Origin: Lysobacteraceae bacterium PS02065
Lineage (GTDB): Bacteria; Pseudomonadota; Gammaproteobacteria; Xanthomonadales; Rhodanobacteraceae
NCBI GenBank assembly: GCA_029959555.1
Contig: JASCPI010000052.1
Span: 1 to 32,685 of the forward strand
DNA length: 32,685 bases
Reading direction: 5' to 3'
Shown: positions 31,922 to 32,685 of the stretch, piece by piece
Layout: every line of letters starts with the position of its first letter
Numbering within the stretch: position 1 is the first letter of the stretch
Translations under genes and position numbers: made by a program
Notes under the pieces: generated by a model
Database searches by the model: none
The model's input: only the letters and a program-made list of their open reading frames with translations
Told to the model about the DNA's origin: nothing

Positions 31922-32685
31922 CTAGGGCGGCGCGAGCGCGTCGGCGAGCGCGCGCACCGCGGGCGGCAACGCATCGAACGAGCGCGCGCACACGTGCAGC
32001 GTGCGCTGCGCCCAGGCGTCCTCGATCGCGTGCACGCGCAACGCATCGGCCACGCTCGTGCGCGCGAGCACCGCATCCGGCACGATCGCGACACCGACGC
32101 CGCGCGCGACGAACGCGACCACGCCGTCGAGATCACGCGCCCGCACGCGCACGCGCAGGCCGCGCCCCGCGCGGCGCGCCTGACGCTCGATGAAGGCCTG
32201 CAACGGATCGTCCGCCTCGAGCGCGACGATGCGCGCATCGAGCACGTCGGCGAACGCGACGCCGCCGGCACGCGCGGGCAGCCGATCATCCTGCACGGTC
32301 GCTGCGCCCTCGATCACGACGAGCGGATCGGCGACGAAGCGCCGCGATGCGAGCCCGGCGTGGTCGACCGCATCGGCGAGCACGCCGAGGTCGGCGCGAC
32401 ACGAGGCGATCGCGTCGACGATCGCCTGGCTCGAACGCTCCTCGATGTCGAGGTCGACCTGCGGATGTGCGACGAGGAACGCCGCGAGCAGCGGCGGCAG
32501 GTGCACCGCGCGCGCGGCCGAGTTGCACAGCAGGCCGATGCGCACGCGCGCGCCCGCGGCGACGTCGCGAAGGTCGTCGGCCATCTGCTCGAGCTGGGCC
32601 GCCACCGCGCGGGCGTGCCCGACGACCGCGAGCCCCGCCGGTGTCGGCACGACGCCGTGCGCGTGGCGCTCGAACAGCGCGACGC
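31922..32685 (-). CDS. LysR-family transcriptional regulator, partial at right edge
   Basis: The frame is open through the right window edge. The first visible residues, VALFERHAHGVVPTPAGLAVV, are the end of a LysR helix-turn-helix domain (LFER...G...T..G), so roughly the first 35-45 residues are outside the window. The effector-binding domain follows, with RVRIGLLCNSAARAVHLPPLLAAFLVAHPQVDLDIEERSSQAIVDAI and a C-terminal VAFVARGVGVAIVPDA segment typical of LysR. A GTG within the window (32650) is not the true start because the HTH homology continues upstream of it. It is convergent with the LysR gene to the left. Its target genes are presumably beyond the window. Confidence 0.88.
   Translation of the reverse strand, partial: VALFERHAHGVVPTPAGLAVVGHARAVAAQLEQMADDLRDVAAGARVRIGLLCNSAARAVHLPPLLAAFLVAHPQVDLDIEERSSQAIVDAIASCRADLGVLADAVDHAGLASRRFVADPLVVIEGAATVQDDRLPARAGGVAFADVLDARIVALEADDPLQAFIERQARRAGRGLRVRVRARDLDGVVAFVARGVGVAIVPDAVLARTSVADALRVHAIEDAWAQRTLHVCARSFDALPPAVRALADALAPP

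Overview
The window is about 70% GC and densely coded. It most resembles a gammaproteobacterium of the Xanthomonadales (Rhodanobacteraceae/Lysobacter-like) type. Three things point there: the conserved rhlB / trxA / rho gene group, GTAG-type REP hairpins, and secreted proteins of a style common in that order. The assignment is an inference from gene content; no 16S rRNA gene or other formal marker is present. No tRNA, rRNA, CRISPR array, IS element or phage gene was found.

Left third (1-13.7 kb): a methanol-oxidation module. On the minus strand lies mxaF-mxaJ-mxaG-mxaI in the classical order. It encodes the large subunit of a calcium/PQQ methanol dehydrogenase, the MxaJ periplasmic protein, cytochrome cL and the small subunit. 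An 805-bp regulatory region separates it from a divergent glutathione-dependent formaldehyde dehydrogenase (frmA), preceded by a good sigma-54-type -24/-12 sequence, and a small VOC-fold protein. A LuxR-type response regulator and a HisKA_3 sensor kinase follow, placed tail to tail, then two TonB-dependent receptors. A palindrome-like motif, GGAA-N3-TTCCCG, recurs upstream of mxaF, within the mxaF-frmA region, upstream of the response regulator and in the kinase/receptor intergenic region. I read these genes as one local regulon for periplasmic methanol oxidation, cytoplasmic formaldehyde removal, signal sensing and uptake of an unknown outer-membrane substrate, possibly cofactor or metal. mxaACKLD, pqq genes and S-formylglutathione hydrolase are not in the window.

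Middle (13.7-23.8 kb): about 660 bp carrying tandem GTAG REP hairpins, then a minus-strand run of monooxygenase-like protein, ubiJ, ubiB, truC, arfB and a PlsC-type acyltransferase. Next come a secreted beta-helix protein, a short-chain dehydrogenase-fold protein whose catalytic Tyr is replaced by Leu, and a secreted alpha/beta hydrolase with a duplicated C-terminal domain.

Right third (23.8-32.7 kb): rhlB (minus strand, with a long basic tail) diverges from trxA and rho. Rho carries an extra N-terminal Q/N/G-rich disordered region of about 150 residues. Then follow a small unknown gene, a secreted amidohydrolase, a pirin/LysR divergent pair sharing an AT-rich palindromic operator, and a second LysR gene cut by the right edge.
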